In this document: piece after piece, positions 1 to 12,348 of the stretch
Layout of the letters: each line of letters begins with the position of its first letter
Position numbering within the stretch: position 1 is the first letter of the stretch
Source of the DNA: CAIWHR01 sp963786625
GTDB lineage: Bacteria > Pseudomonadota > Gammaproteobacteria > Burkholderiales > Casimicrobiaceae
Length of the DNA stretch: 64,000 bases
Direction of reading: 5' to 3'
Assembly: GCA_963786625.1 (NCBI GenBank)
Contig: CAWAZS010000014.1
Location: forward strand, 558,001 to 622,000
Translations under genes and position numbers: made by a program
Notes under the pieces: model-generated
What the model saw: only the letters and a program-made list of their open reading frames with translations
Databases searched by the model: none
Told to the model about the DNA's origin: nothing

Positions 1-3852
<3,852 letters not shown>

Positions 3853-4461
3853 GATCGACCTCTCGACGAGCGGAAAGCGCATTTCGCGGCATGCCCGATG
3901 CGGTGATGCCAGTGCCCGATTCGACGCTCGACGTGCGGCCACGCGAGGTTCCGCCGGCGAACGTCGCGGTCGCAACGGGTGTGGACGCCTCGCGCAACAT
4001 TCGGATACGCACGCGGGCAAATCGCCACGACGTGCCGCGGTGGACGATGCATCGATCCGCCTGCGACCCGACGAACACTCCTCCCGCGCTGCACTCGCTG
4101 AATCGCATCTTCGTTCTTGGTGGCCGCAATCGCGTCGGGGCGCAGCCGTCTCGGTGCGAACCGAGGGACTCACGGCGCCCAACGGGCGAGGAAAACATAG
4201 CGCAAGCGACAGCGCGATTCAACGTCGCTGCGAAGAATTGGCGCCAGAAATTTTGTAAGAATTACAACCATGGGCGCTCCGCGAGCGCGGCGCGCCGGAC
4301 GCGCGCGAGTCCGTCGCCGTGCGTTCCGCCGGCATGGGGTCGAGTACGGCCGTCGGCGCCTGTCGGACGCGACAGTATGGGGGAATCGGACAGACGCCTA
4401 TACCGCGCGGAAACCGTCTGGTCCAGAGTGACCGGATCGATCCGAGGAACGGAGGTGGATC
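3853..4461. other. Intergenic, no gene seen
   Basis: About 600 bp between the leftward poly-HAMP kinase and the rightward small membrane protein. The open frames here have no plausible start signals or recognisable protein. The only structured site seen is the inverted repeat at 4360-4375. Promoters for both divergent genes must lie here. Confidence 0.5.
4360..4375. promoter_or_regulatory. Perfect inverted repeat CTGTCG-N4-CGACAG
   Basis: CTGTCGGACGCGACAG is a perfect 6-bp inverted repeat with a 4-bp spacer, about 90 bp before the small membrane protein gene. It resembles the recurrent TGTNCG-N4-CGNACA site but its half-site is one base shorter, so I do not count it with that set. A regulator-binding role is inferred from symmetry only. 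Confidence 0.3.
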
Positions 4462-4794
4462 ATGGAAGGGCGGTGGACGTCGATATGCATTCGAAGCACC
4501 CGCACCGCGATCGTGGCTGCCGGATGGCTCGCAACCAGCCAGGCGCAGGCGGCGCAGGTTCTGGGCGATCTCGACTGGCGCCGGTACCTCGACTGGCATT
4601 CGTATACCCATGCGCAACTGCTCCTGGGCGGGTCGCTGGCTCTGCTGGTCGTCGCGCTGATAATGAGAACCGTACGGAAATCGCGGACGGCAGACGACGC
4701 GGAGGCGCCAGGCCGACTGCCGGGCGACCGGTACACGCGACGAATCGGGACGATGCCGCTCGAGCCCGTGCAGTCCTCCCGAGCGTCGGAATAG
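4462..4794 (+). CDS. Small single-span membrane protein of unknown function
   Basis: 110 residues. The ATG at 4462 is preceded by a strong GGAGGTGG ribosome-binding site, which decides the start. The N-terminus looks like a signal sequence or first membrane segment ending near SQAQA. A clear hydrophobic helix (LLLGGSLALLVVALIM) follows at residues ~54-70, then a basic, Pro/Arg-rich tail. No family was recognised. It stands alone, 150 bp before the degenerate kinase-like gene, and may be cotranscribed with it. Confidence 0.6.
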   Translation: MEGRWTSICIRSTRTAIVAAGWLATSQAQAAQVLGDLDWRRYLDWHSYTHAQLLLGGSLALLVVALIMRTVRKSRTADDAEAPGRLPGDRYTRRIGTMPLEPVQSSRASE

Positions 4795-4946
4795 CGACGC
4801 CGCCGGCGCCCTCCTGCCGGCTGCGGCGGCTGGGTGCGCAGCTGCCATCCTGATCGCTCACGCCGCGCTGGCCGCGGCCGGCCCGCGCTCAGGGCGGACT
4901 TCGATCGGATAGACTGTCCGATTCGAGTCCTGACGGGATTTCCCTC

Positions 4947-6224
4947 ATGCGACTTCCGATCCCGCCGCTTCTTCCGCCCTACGGCGTTCTTTTCCTGGTT
5001 GTCGCATACGCGTTCGGGTCGTTATGGCTCGGGCTCGAGCGCCTGGACGCAATCACGAGACTCGGCGACTCGACAACGCGGAACCGCGCCACGCTGGACG
5101 ACCTGCACGCGCTCCAGAGTGCGGTTGACGCCGTCGAGTTGGCCGGACCCGTCGTCACGCCGGCGTCCGCCGAGGCGCTTTCGGAGACGTCCGATCTCGG
5201 ACGTCGCCGCATTCCGGCGCTGCTTTCGGCGCTGCGTGACAAGTTGCGGGACGATGCGTCGGAGCTCGCGCTCGTCGAGGAGCTCGTGCCGCTGATCGCC
5301 GAGCGCACGACGTACGCCGCATCGAGCATCGAACGCAAGCGCACTGCATCCGACCCGCCGCAGGACGTACTCGTCGGTCGATCCGGCAGCGAGACTTCCG
5401 GGCGAATACGCGCCATCATCGACGCGCTCAAGGCCCGCAATCTGCGCGACCTGGAGCTCGGCCGCGAGACGCGGATACGAACCATAGCGGGGGCCCGCCA
5501 GGACCTGTTCATCATGGCCGGCGTGACGTTGCTGCTGGTCATGGCTCTCTTTCTGGCGGTGCGACGACTCCGATCGTTTCTCGCCTTCATGCCGAGCGCC
5601 GGGGAGAAGGCCGCCGTCGAGATGGCGTCGGATGTCTCGTCCCGGGCAGCAACGGATGTGGGCGTCGGCACGCTGTTGCGCGACGCGGCGCTGAGAGCAC
5701 GGCTTGCCGCGGAGCGCACGCCGACCGACTCGGACCCGGGTCGCCGACTGCGCTCGTTGAATGCCGCCATCGAGCAGGCGCTGGACGCGCACGCCGCCGC
5801 GTACGACGGCGATCCCGTTCGACTCGGGGCCCGAGGGCTCGTCCGTGCATTGGCGATGCTGGTGCAGGTCTATTCGCATCCCGACACGCTTGCGATCAAG
5901 GCAACGATAGACCAGAGCGCAAAAGTGCAGGACGCGCAGAAGGTCTTCCTCGTCTTCCGCTCGGCCGAATGGGCCCTGGAGGCGATCGCCCTGCGCAAGC
6001 GTGCCGGAAACGTCACCTGCGAGCTCATGGCCAGCGAAGACCGCGTCTTCCTGCGCATTCATGCGCTGACCGACAACCCCAGGCTGCCGGTCACGCTGAC
6101 CCCAAAGGAGAACGAGGAGGCCAATGCTCTCCGACAGGGCGTTGTCGCGCTGGCGGGTACCTTCGTCGTCGGCGAAGGCCCCACGGGGTTTTCCCTGTCG
6201 CTCACCCTTCCCGCCGATACCTGA
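4947..6224 (+). CDS. Membrane sensor protein, degenerate histidine-kinase-like
   Basis: 425 residues. An N-terminal membrane helix (~10-30) is followed by an extracytoplasmic helical segment (~35-185) of CHASE3/four-helix type, a second helix (~190-208), and a cytoplasmic region. The C-terminal 150 residues have the rhythm of a NarX-type ATPase (VFLVFRSAEWALEAIALRKR in the position of the usual N-box helix). However, no H-box with a phosphoacceptor His and no DxGxG glycine box can be found. It is therefore probably a non-catalytic or regulatory kinase relative. The start ATG has only a weak ribosome site. It is read with CsbD downstream after a 160-bp gap. Confidence 0.6.
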   Translation: MRLPIPPLLPPYGVLFLVVAYAFGSLWLGLERLDAITRLGDSTTRNRATLDDLHALQSAVDAVELAGPVVTPASAEALSETSDLGRRRIPALLSALRDKLRDDASELALVEELVPLIAERTTYAASSIERKRTASDPPQDVLVGRSGSETSGRIRAIIDALKARNLRDLELGRETRIRTIAGARQDLFIMAGVTLLLVMALFLAVRRLRSFLAFMPSAGEKAAVEMASDVSSRAATDVGVGTLLRDAALRARLAAERTPTDSDPGRRLRSLNAAIEQALDAHAAAYDGDPVRLGARGLVRALAMLVQVYSHPDTLAIKATIDQSAKVQDAQKVFLVFRSAEWALEAIALRKRAGNVTCELMASEDRVFLRIHALTDNPRLPVTLTPKENEEANALRQGVVALAGTFVVGEGPTGFSLSLTLPADT

Positions 6225-6387
6225 GCGGTGCAAGAACTTCCACCGCAGGCAGGAATTTCTGCAATCGCCGGCGCAGCAGGGCTCTGTAACTCGTTGTTTC
6301 GGCGCGACCCGAGGATTGGCACGCGCGCTGCTCCGGTAGGGACGCACCGGGGCGGCATTCGCCTTCGAGCCTACAGAGGAGAGTGAA

Positions 6388-6663
6388 ATGAATTGGGAAA
6401 CAGTCGAGGGTAACTGGAAGCAGTTCAAGGGCAAGGTGAAGCAGCAATGGGGCAAGCTTACCGACGATCATCTCGACGTGATCGCCGGCAAGCGGGATGA
6501 GCTTGCGGGGAAGCTGCAGGAAGCATACGGCGTGAGCAAGGAGGAAGCCGAGAAGCAGATCAGGAAATTCGAGGCGCGGTACGAAGACATGACGCAGGAC
6601 GACACGCTCCATCTTCCGGCCGACGATCCGCGCCGCCAACAGACGCTGAGGAGCAGGCCGTGA
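6388..6663 (+). CDS. CsbD-family general stress protein
   Basis: 91 residues, typical CsbD length plus a short tail. It begins MNWETVEGNWKQFKGKVKQQ, the family hallmark, and continues with KLTDDHLDVIAGKRDEL. It is hydrophilic and helical with no signal peptide. The start is fixed by GAGGAGAG 6 nt upstream. Its last codons overlap the GTG of the next gene by 4 nt (gTGA), so the two are translationally coupled. CsbD proteins are abundant stress-induced proteins of unknown biochemical role. Confidence 0.92.
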   Translation: MNWETVEGNWKQFKGKVKQQWGKLTDDHLDVIAGKRDELAGKLQEAYGVSKEEAEKQIRKFEARYEDMTQDDTLHLPADDPRRQQTLRSRP

Positions 6664-7211
6664 ACAGGCGCCCGCTGAATCGACTGCTGGAAGGCGTCGT
6701 TTTCGGACTCGCCTTCCCGACACTCGCCATGGGCGCCGCCATGTCGTCGAGCGAATACAGCGCGGCCAAGGATCGCGCGACGACGGAATACAAGTCGGCA
6801 AGGGCGAAATGCAATTCCCTTTCGGGAAACCCGAAGGAAGTTTGCATCGCCGAAGCGACGGCAGCGGAGAAGAAGGCAAAGGCCGAGGCCGAAGCGCAGT
6901 ACAAGAACACCGACAAGGCGCACCGCGACGCGCGAATCGCCATCGCCGAGGCCGAGTACGACGTCGCCAAGGCCCGGTGCGGCGCCAGGGCCGGCAACGA
7001 CCAGGACGTGTGCATCAAGGAGGCCAAGGCGGCCGAGACCAAGGCCATTGCCGACGCCAAGGCCATGCAGAAGGTCGCAGCGGCCCGGGACGAGGCGCGG
7101 GACGAGAAGATGGACGCCGACTACAAGGTTGCCATCGAGAAATGCGATGTGTATTCGGGGGCGGCCAAGGATTCGTGCGTGAACGCCGCGAAGGCGCGCT
7201 ACCGCAAATAG
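6660..7211 (+). CDS. Secreted Cys-pair repeat protein
   Basis: 183 residues from a GTG that overlaps the CsbD stop. A signal peptide (about residues 1-26, cleaved after an Ala-rich stretch) precedes an Ala/Lys-rich helical protein with three ~35-45-residue units. Each unit has a Cys pair spaced about 12 residues apart (for example KCNSLSGNPKEVC, RCGARAGNDQDVC, KCDVYSGAAKDSC) followed by an Ala/Lys-rich helix. A paralogue with the same layout lies at 52558-53163. I know no named function. The periodic Cys pairs suggest disulphide-stapled helices in the periplasm. A strong terminator follows. Confidence 0.75.
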   Translation: MNRRPLNRLLEGVVFGLAFPTLAMGAAMSSSEYSAAKDRATTEYKSARAKCNSLSGNPKEVCIAEATAAEKKAKAEAEAQYKNTDKAHRDARIAIAEAEYDVAKARCGARAGNDQDVCIKEAKAAETKAIADAKAMQKVAAARDEARDEKMDADYKVAIEKCDVYSGAAKDSCVNAAKARYRK

Positions 7212-7275
7212 GCTCACTCCTGTCCCCTCGGGGACAGTCACTCGTCCGCGGATCCTCCCCTCCCCGGACGCTCTC

Positions 7276-7305
7276 GGGCGGATGCCAGCATCCGCCCCTT
7301 TTTTT
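7276..7305 (+). terminator. Rho-independent terminator
   Basis: GGGCGGATGC-CA-GCATCCGCCC is followed by a run of T. It ends the CsbD / Cys-repeat transcript. A second short hairpin (CTGTCCC...GGGACAG) lies just upstream near 7217-7234. Confidence 0.9.
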
Positions 7306-7400
7306 GCCGTCGTGCCGACGGATGCACGCTGGCGGTGCAACGGCCCGCAGTTACGCGCCCCGCTTCCGGCAAAGCCATCCACGCACTCGCGCCCGTCGCG

Positions 7401-7414
7401 TAGGACGCGTCCTA
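7401..7414. promoter_or_regulatory. 14-bp perfect palindrome
   Basis: TAGGACGCGTCCTA is a perfect 14-bp palindrome about 60 bp before the metalloprotease start. It is a possible operator. It is unrelated to the recurrent Crp/Fnr-like site. Confidence 0.3.
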
Positions 7415-7472
7415 GGCAAACATCGGGCACCGGCTGATCGTCGAGAAAAGACAGCGCACGTAGCATTTGCGG

Positions 7473-9314
7473 ATGTCGAAGTCGTTCGCCAACTCCCCGC
7501 TTCGCCGTTCCGCGCCGGTCGTCATGATGCTGGCCGGTGCAGCATCGTTGGCGGCCCCATGCGCCGCTGCCGAGGTCAGCGATTACGTCCTGAGTCCGAT
7601 CGGCAGATTCGCCACGGCGCAGAAGGCCGACCGACCCGGCCCCGATTTCAAGCATATGTTCGACCCGCCCGCACGGTGGCCGGGCGTCATGCGCTGGCGC
7701 TACAACCATGACAATGCACCGGCGGCGTTCAGCGCAAACCGGAGTGCGGCGATTCAGGAAATCATCGCGGCATCGCAGAAATGGACCGCGGTCTGCGGGG
7801 TCCAGATCGTCTACGACGGCGAAACGGCATCGGCGCCGAGAATGTCCAACGCCGCCGGGTCCGACGGGACGAGCGTGGTCGGCTGGCAGACGCTGAACCT
7901 CGGCAACTGGGGCGCCGCAAATTCATGGTATCTGTCGGCCGGTCTCACCGAGCGCACGCTCGTGGATTCCGACATCGCCCTCGACCCGCGCTACCTGACG
8001 ACGGGCGCGGAGCTGGGGCGCATCGTCGCCCATGAATGGGGACACGCGATCGGTCTCGCCCACTCGAACGTGGCGAGGGCCCTGATGTCGGGGCCGCCGG
8101 ACTCGGCGTACAACAACCTGACCGATCTGACGGCGGACGACGTGAATGGTTGCCGCTGTCTCTATGGGCCGCCGGACGGACAAAGGGCCGGCTATGTCTG
8201 CTCGCTGCCGGAGGAGATCGATTTCGGCACGCTGGAAGCCGGAGAGGCCGCGAGTCAGCGTGACGTCACCGTGACCAACAGCGGCAATGCGGCGCTGACG
8301 ATTTCCGGAATCCAGACCGGCACGAGCGAGTTCTTCGTCGGCACCAGCGGTTGCATTCCGGGCACCGCCCTCGCGCCGGGCGCGAGCTGTACGTTCAGCC
8401 TGGTGGCGCGCCCGGCGGTTCCCGGGCAGCGCAACGACGAGGTGACCATCGACACGTCCGAAGGGCCGTTCCGGACAGCGCTGCGCGCGAACGGGATCGC
8501 CCCGACGCCGTCGCTCGCTCCGAATTTCGGAGGCGTTTGGTCGCGGGCACCTGCCGGATCCGAATCCGGGTGGGGCATCAATTTCGCGCATCAGGGCGAG
8601 GTGATCTTCGCGACCTGGTTCACCTACGATTCGGCCGGCAAGGCATGGTGGCTCACGATGGCTGCCCGTCCGACCGGCCACAATGCCTACGCGGGCACGC
8701 TCTACGAAACACGCGGACCGTCATTCGACGCCGTACCGTTCAGTCCGAGCGCGGTGTCGTACCGCTCCGTCGGCTCTGCGACATTGACGTTCAGCGACTC
8801 CGATCATGGCACCTTCGCCTACACGGTCAACGGAACCACCCAGACCAAGGCGATTGCCCGCGTCGCATTCGGGCCCATGCCGGTTTGCGCATTCGGGGCC
8901 GAAACGAACCTCGCGTCGGCGACGAACTACCAGGACGTGTGGTGGGCTTCCGGCGCGGGGGAGGCGGGCTGGGGGGTCAACTTCACGCATCAGGGCGACA
9001 CCATCTTCGCGACCTGGTTCACCTATGACTTCGATGGCGCGCCGATGTGGCTCTCGGTGACGGCGCCGAAGATAGCCTCGGGTACCTACCGGGGGACCTT
9101 GTACCGGACGACGGGTCCACCATTCGATGCGGTTCCCTTCGAACCGGCGAAGGTCGGCTATACGCCGGTGGGTACCCTGACACTGTCCTTCGCCGACGGC
9201 AACAACGCGACGTTCGCCTACACGGTGACCCTCGGCAATCCTCCGGTCAGCGTGATGCAGAGCAAACAGCTGACGCGCCTGGTGTTCCGGTCTCCCGGCA
9301 CGACCTGTCGTTGA
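7473..9314 (+). CDS. Secreted matrixin-like zinc metalloprotease with duplicated C-terminal module
   Basis: 613 residues from the ATG at 7473 (a TTG two codons earlier is possible). Signal peptide to about residue 33. The catalytic domain holds HEWGHAIGLAHS from His187, the HExxHxxGxxH zinc motif of matrixins, with a likely Met-turn at ALMSGP. Residues ~245-345 form an Ig-like domain of the choice-of-anchor-D type (DFGTLEAGE..VTVTNSGNAAL). The last ~260 residues are two copies of a ~130-residue module with signatures SESGWGINFAHQGE, IFATWFTYD and GTLY.T.GP.FDAVPF. The same module pair ends the hydrolase at 22717-24765. Substrate unknown. The protein is exported. Confidence 0.88.
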   Translation: MSKSFANSPLRRSAPVVMMLAGAASLAAPCAAAEVSDYVLSPIGRFATAQKADRPGPDFKHMFDPPARWPGVMRWRYNHDNAPAAFSANRSAAIQEIIAASQKWTAVCGVQIVYDGETASAPRMSNAAGSDGTSVVGWQTLNLGNWGAANSWYLSAGLTERTLVDSDIALDPRYLTTGAELGRIVAHEWGHAIGLAHSNVARALMSGPPDSAYNNLTDLTADDVNGCRCLYGPPDGQRAGYVCSLPEEIDFGTLEAGEAASQRDVTVTNSGNAALTISGIQTGTSEFFVGTSGCIPGTALAPGASCTFSLVARPAVPGQRNDEVTIDTSEGPFRTALRANGIAPTPSLAPNFGGVWSRAPAGSESGWGINFAHQGEVIFATWFTYDSAGKAWWLTMAARPTGHNAYAGTLYETRGPSFDAVPFSPSAVSYRSVGSATLTFSDSDHGTFAYTVNGTTQTKAIARVAFGPMPVCAFGAETNLASATNYQDVWWASGAGEAGWGVNFTHQGDTIFATWFTYDFDGAPMWLSVTAPKIASGTYRGTLYRTTGPPFDAVPFEPAKVGYTPVGTLTLSFADGNNATFAYTVTLGNPPVSVMQSKQLTRLVFRSPGTTCR

Positions 9315-9511
9315 CGCAGTGGTCTGCCGGGGCCGCCGGCCGGGACGTTCGCGTCGATCGCGAATCGCGCTTGCGGACCGCCGACTTTCATCGATGGTTC
9401 GAGCCGCATTTCCATGCGAAGTGTGTGGTCCGGCACCTGGCCCGGACGGATGCACGACAGCGATCCATGTTGCCGACGGTCAACCGCGTCGACGCGGTGC
9501 CGGAATCGCGG

Positions 9512-9853
9512 TCAGAGCCCGTCCGGGCCATCGCCTTTGTCCGACCTCGTCGCCCGACGACCAACGAGGCGGCGAACGCCCGCCGAAGCTGCGATCAGTC
9601 CCAGTGCCTTTTCGAGGGTTCCGAAGCCCGCCGCCCGCCGTCGCAAGGTCCACCACGCGGCGACCAGCGTCGCGGCCACGGAGCCGCGGCGCGTCCACGT
9701 CAGGACGCGCCGCAGCCTTGTCTCGCCCCGCATCGCGGCGCCTTCGAAATCCGCCCAGGCCACGCCGATCAAGGTCCGCCTCTGCGCGGCGATCCGTGCC
9801 TGAGTGTCGCGGCGGCGCGCCCGGAGAGGCTGCAGCGGCGTTCGATCCCTCAT
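9512..9853 (-). CDS. YqjK-like small basic protein
   Basis: 113 residues, Arg-rich, with one weakly hydrophobic stretch near GSVAATLVAAWW. Size, composition and position as the last gene after YqjD- and YqjE-like genes fit the YqjK family. Its ATG follows the stop of the YqjE-like gene by one base (TGACATG), so it is translationally coupled. Sequence similarity to named YqjK proteins is weak, and the call rests mainly on synteny. Confidence 0.65.
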   Translation of the reverse strand: MRDRTPLQPLRARRRDTQARIAAQRRTLIGVAWADFEGAAMRGETRLRRVLTWTRRGSVAATLVAAWWTLRRRAAGFGTLEKALGLIAASAGVRRLVGRRATRSDKGDGPDGL

Positions 9854-9854
9854 G

Positions 9855-10202
9855 TCAGGCTTCCGGCTCGATCCGCGGACGAAGTCCGTCGACGTCCCGG
9901 CGCCACTCGGCAAGGGAGTGGCGGAAGAGCGCGCTCTGCCGGCCGGTCAACCGCTGCAGGGATCGCCACGCAACGATCCCCGCCATTGCGTAGCCGATCA
10001 TGATCACGACCACGACCAGCATCCGGTGTGGCGTGTCCCACGCCGCGACGAGCAGGGCCACGCCGGCGAATGCCATCGCAAGCGCGACGCATGCCACGAG
10101 CCCCGCGGCCGCGACGACCGCGCCTATCAAACGGGAGCGTTCCTCCGCCAACTCGAGCGCGAACAGCTCGAGACGGGTGCCGGCATGCTCCCACACTGCC
10201 AC
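9855..10202 (-). CDS. YqjE / phage-holin-superfamily III membrane protein
   Basis: 115 residues from a GTG at 10202. Two hydrophobic helices (LIGAVVAAAGLVACVALAM and MLVVVVIMIGYAMAGIVAW) follow an amphipathic segment with the YqjE-like word TRLELFALELAEER. In-frame coding continues upstream (NLLGAGRRLFVAVWEH) to about 10268 with no start codon. An ATG at 10275 sits in another frame directly after the DUF883 gene. The natural start was therefore probably 10275 with one base gained or lost near 10250. It sits between the YqjD-like and YqjK-like genes. Function unknown. Confidence 0.72.
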   Translation of the reverse strand: MAVWEHAGTRLELFALELAEERSRLIGAVVAAAGLVACVALAMAFAGVALLVAAWDTPHRMLVVVVIMIGYAMAGIVAWRSLQRLTGRQSALFRHSLAEWRRDVDGLRPRIEPEA

Positions 10203-10279
10203 GAAGAGCCGCCGACCGGCACCGAGCAGGTTCGCGGAGCGTTCGGTCGTGCACGCGTCCGGAATTGCGACTCATCGGG

Positions 10280-10663
10280 TCAGCGTCGGATCGTCAGCGC
10301 GCCGATCACGAGTCCCAGTCCCGCCGCCACTCCAACCGCGGGCCATGGGTTCTCGCGTACGTAGCCATCCGCCGCCACGACTGCGCGCCGGCCGATGTCC
10401 CGGCCGGCCACCGTCAGATCGTCGATGCGGGTCTTGACCTCCATGAGCCTGGCGCGAAACCGTTCGCGCGCCAGTGCGAGTGCTTCGCCCGAAAGGCTGG
10501 TCGTCGACGTCAGCAGGGCTTCGCCCTCGTCGACGAGTTTCCGAAATTCCCGGATGAGCTCGTCCTTCGATCGTTCGAGCGCTGCGCTGCCCTCCTCGAA
10601 GCGCATGTGCTCGGAATTGCGGGGGATGGCGTCGTTGTCTGCGTTGTGCGATTGGGCATGCAT
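10280..10663 (-). CDS. YqjD/ElaB-type (DUF883) C-tail-anchored protein
   Basis: 127 residues. A long charged helical region (residues ~20-100) is followed by the family-defining tail VRENPWPAVGVAAGLGLVIG and a basic end (TIRR), a C-terminal membrane anchor. AAGGAG lies 9 nt before the ATG. In E. coli, members of this family anchor ribosomes to the inner membrane in stationary phase. It is the first gene of a four-part leftward cluster with the YqjE- and YqjK-like genes, directly after DUF1328. Confidence 0.9.
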   Translation of the reverse strand: MHAQSHNADNDAIPRNSEHMRFEEGSAALERSKDELIREFRKLVDEGEALLTSTTSLSGEALALARERFRARLMEVKTRIDDLTVAGRDIGRRAVVAADGYVRENPWPAVGVAAGLGLVIGALTIRR

Positions 10664-10675
10664 GAGCTCGGCTCC

Positions 10676-10846
10676 TTAGAGGTTCCTCTTGTTCAGCAAG
10701 CCCCAGATGAGGCTGCCGACGAACAGCACCAGAAAGACGAAGAACAGGATCTTGGCGATCTCGGCAGCGCCGGCGGCGATTCCGCCGAAACCCAGAATGG
10801 CCGCAACCAGGGCAATGAGCAGGAACACGGCGGCGTAGTACAACAT
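10676..10846 (-). CDS. DUF1328 small membrane protein (YtjA-like)
   Basis: 56 residues with two hydrophobic helices: MLYYAAVFLLIALVAAILG, a Gly/Ala turn, then ILFFVFLVLFVGSLIWGLL. This is the standard DUF1328 layout and length. GGGAG lies 8 nt before the ATG. It is immediately upstream of the DUF883 gene in the same direction and probably in one operon. Members of this family are small stress-associated inner-membrane proteins with no known activity. Confidence 0.92.
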   Translation of the reverse strand: MLYYAAVFLLIALVAAILGFGGIAAGAAEIAKILFFVFLVLFVGSLIWGLLNKRNL

Positions 10847-10989
10847 GGCGTACTCCCTTGCGAAGAATGCGGCAGGGCGCCGCAACGCAAGGGACGCAGC
10901 ATCACGCGTGCCAGCGCCGCCGAATCGCGCTAAGTCCCCGGGGCGGCGGCGGTTTTCGGCGCGCGGCGCCCCGTTTCCCACGGCGCGCG

Positions 10990-11004
10990 ATGCATTAAAT
11001 GCAT
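10990..11004. promoter_or_regulatory. 15-bp palindrome ATGCATTAAATGCAT
   Basis: A perfect palindrome about 145 bp upstream of the DUF1328 start, and AT-rich in a GC-rich setting. It is a possible operator or promoter element for the DUF1328-YqjD cluster. Inference from symmetry. Confidence 0.3.
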
Positions 11005-11108
11005 GCGCCGCGGAAAAAAATGCACGGGTTCCTTCGGAGCCGGCGACGGGCCGCCGCGGAACGACGAGCGCCTCGCGGGATCGGGCGCGGCAGGACCGGG
11101 CACCGTCT

Positions 11109-11582
11109 TCAGTTTGCGCGGCGCAGGATCGAGTCGAGCAGCAGCTTCACCGCGCCGAACTGGGTCGACTTGTCGAAGAAGTAATCGGCGCCACGTTCGA
11201 GGCAGGCAGCTGCGAATTCGGGAAACGCATAGTTGGTCAACACGATGATCGTCGGCGGAGCCGACGTGCACCGCGCCCGGACGGATTCGATGACGCCGAT
11301 GCCGCTCCCCTCCTTCAGATTGAGATCCACGATGGCGACATCGACCGGGTGCGCGAGGATCTCGCGCACGGCGTCGGCCTCGGTCTCGGCGTATCCGATC
11401 ATCTCGACCTTTCCCGGCTCCGCCAGAAAGTCGTTGAGCCGTTCGCGGACCAGCGGCGAATCCTCGACCAGAAAGACGCGCAGCGACGAGGTTTCCGGCG
11501 CGCCGGGTTCCCGAGGAACCGGCGGAGGCGCGGACCGGGCGGCACCGCCGTCCGGAGGGACCGTGCTACTGAATGAGGCCAT
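11109..11582 (-). CDS. Stand-alone response regulator receiver
   Basis: 157 residues, a single receiver domain after a ~35-residue Pro-rich leader. Acidic pair in FLVEDSPLVR, phosphoacceptor Asp in AIVDLNLKEGSG, conserved Thr in IVLTNYA and Lys in FFDKST. No output domain. The ATG at 11582 overlaps the end of the upstream LuxR-type regulator by 17 bp, so the two are translationally coupled and probably serve the same phosphorelay. The kinase at 13641 is the nearest partner. Confidence 0.88.
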   Translation of the reverse strand: MASFSSTVPPDGGAARSAPPPVPREPGAPETSSLRVFLVEDSPLVRERLNDFLAEPGKVEMIGYAETEADAVREILAHPVDVAIVDLNLKEGSGIGVIESVRARCTSAPPTIIVLTNYAFPEFAAACLERGADYFFDKSTQFGAVKLLLDSILRRAN

Positions 11583-12207
11583 TCTTGATTGCGTAGTACG
11601 TGAGATCGGCATTTGTGCGGGAATTCATCTTCTCGAGGATGCGCGCGCGATAGGTGCTCACCGTCTTGTTGCTGAGAAACAGCTCGCCGGCGATTTCGCC
11701 CACGGTCCGACCCGCGGCCAGCTTGCAGAAGACCTGGAATTCCCGTTCGCTCAGCTGCTCGTGCCGCGGCCGGCCGTCCCCGCCCACGTCCTCGGCCAGG
11801 ATCTGCGCGACGGCGGGACTGATGTACTTGCGGCCGTTCAACAGCGTCCGGATGGCCTGCACGACCTGCTGTGGAATCGCATCCTTCGTGATGTAGCCGT
11901 TCGCCCCTGCCCGCAACAGGCTGACGGCGAACTGCTCTTCCGGATGCATCGAAAGGATCAGGATGGGAAGTTCGGGCTTGTATGGTCGAATCTGCCGAAG
12001 CAGGTCGATACCGGAACCGTCGGGCAGCGAGAGATCGAGAAGGAGGACGTCCCACGATTCGTTGCGAATCCGCTGCAGCGTCTCCTTCGCCGTTCCCGCC
12101 TCGCCAGCCACGGAGATATCGGATTCCTCTGCAAGCAGTGCCTTCACGCCCTCGCGAAAGAGGGCGTGATCGTCGGCCAGGAAGACCCGATGCGGAGTGC
12201 CGATCAT
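11566..12207 (-). CDS. NarL/FixJ-family response regulator
   Basis: 213 residues. The receiver domain (~1-125) has ADDH, phosphoacceptor Asp in LLLDLSLPDGSG, LSMH, and the Lys of TKDA. A LuxR-type helix-turn-helix (~145-213) has LSEREFQVFCKLAAGRTVGE and NKTVSTYRARILEKM. It is a DNA-binding output partner for a NarX-type kinase, and the HisKA_3 kinase at 13641-15029 is the obvious candidate, three genes away and divergent. It is cotranscribed with the receiver-only protein downstream. Confidence 0.92.
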   Translation of the reverse strand: MIGTPHRVFLADDHALFREGVKALLAEESDISVAGEAGTAKETLQRIRNESWDVLLLDLSLPDGSGIDLLRQIRPYKPELPILILSMHPEEQFAVSLLRAGANGYITKDAIPQQVVQAIRTLLNGRKYISPAVAQILAEDVGGDGRPRHEQLSEREFQVFCKLAAGRTVGEIAGELFLSNKTVSTYRARILEKMNSRTNADLTYYAIKNGLIQ

Positions 12208-12231
12208 CGACGTGCCGTCATGGATCGAGGC

Positions 12232-12339
12232 TCAAACAAAGGCAAAGACGATAACCACGAGTATGGCGAAATATACCAGCCGCATCCCGACCTGCTCGCC
12301 GGCGGCAGTGTCCCGATTGTAGCGCCGGTCGACCTTCAC
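12232..12339 (-). CDS. Possible 35-residue membrane peptide
   Basis: A GTG-started frame between the sigma-54 activator and the response regulator. It encodes a short charged head and one hydrophobic helix (LVYFAILVVIVFAFV) ending at TGA 12232-12234. It lies 9 bp after the activator stop, in the same direction. The ribosome site is weak (GTGAGAA). Support is position, direction and a clean transmembrane helix only. Confidence 0.35.
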   Translation of the reverse strand: MKVDRRYNRDTAAGEQVGMRLVYFAILVVIVFAFV

Positions 12340-12348
12340 CGGGATTTC

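Noticed and set aside
9428..9450. Further Crp/Fnr-like site (TGTGTGGTCCGGCACC)
   Set aside because: The right half lacks the CGNACA form and it lies between two gene ends, so it was not counted.
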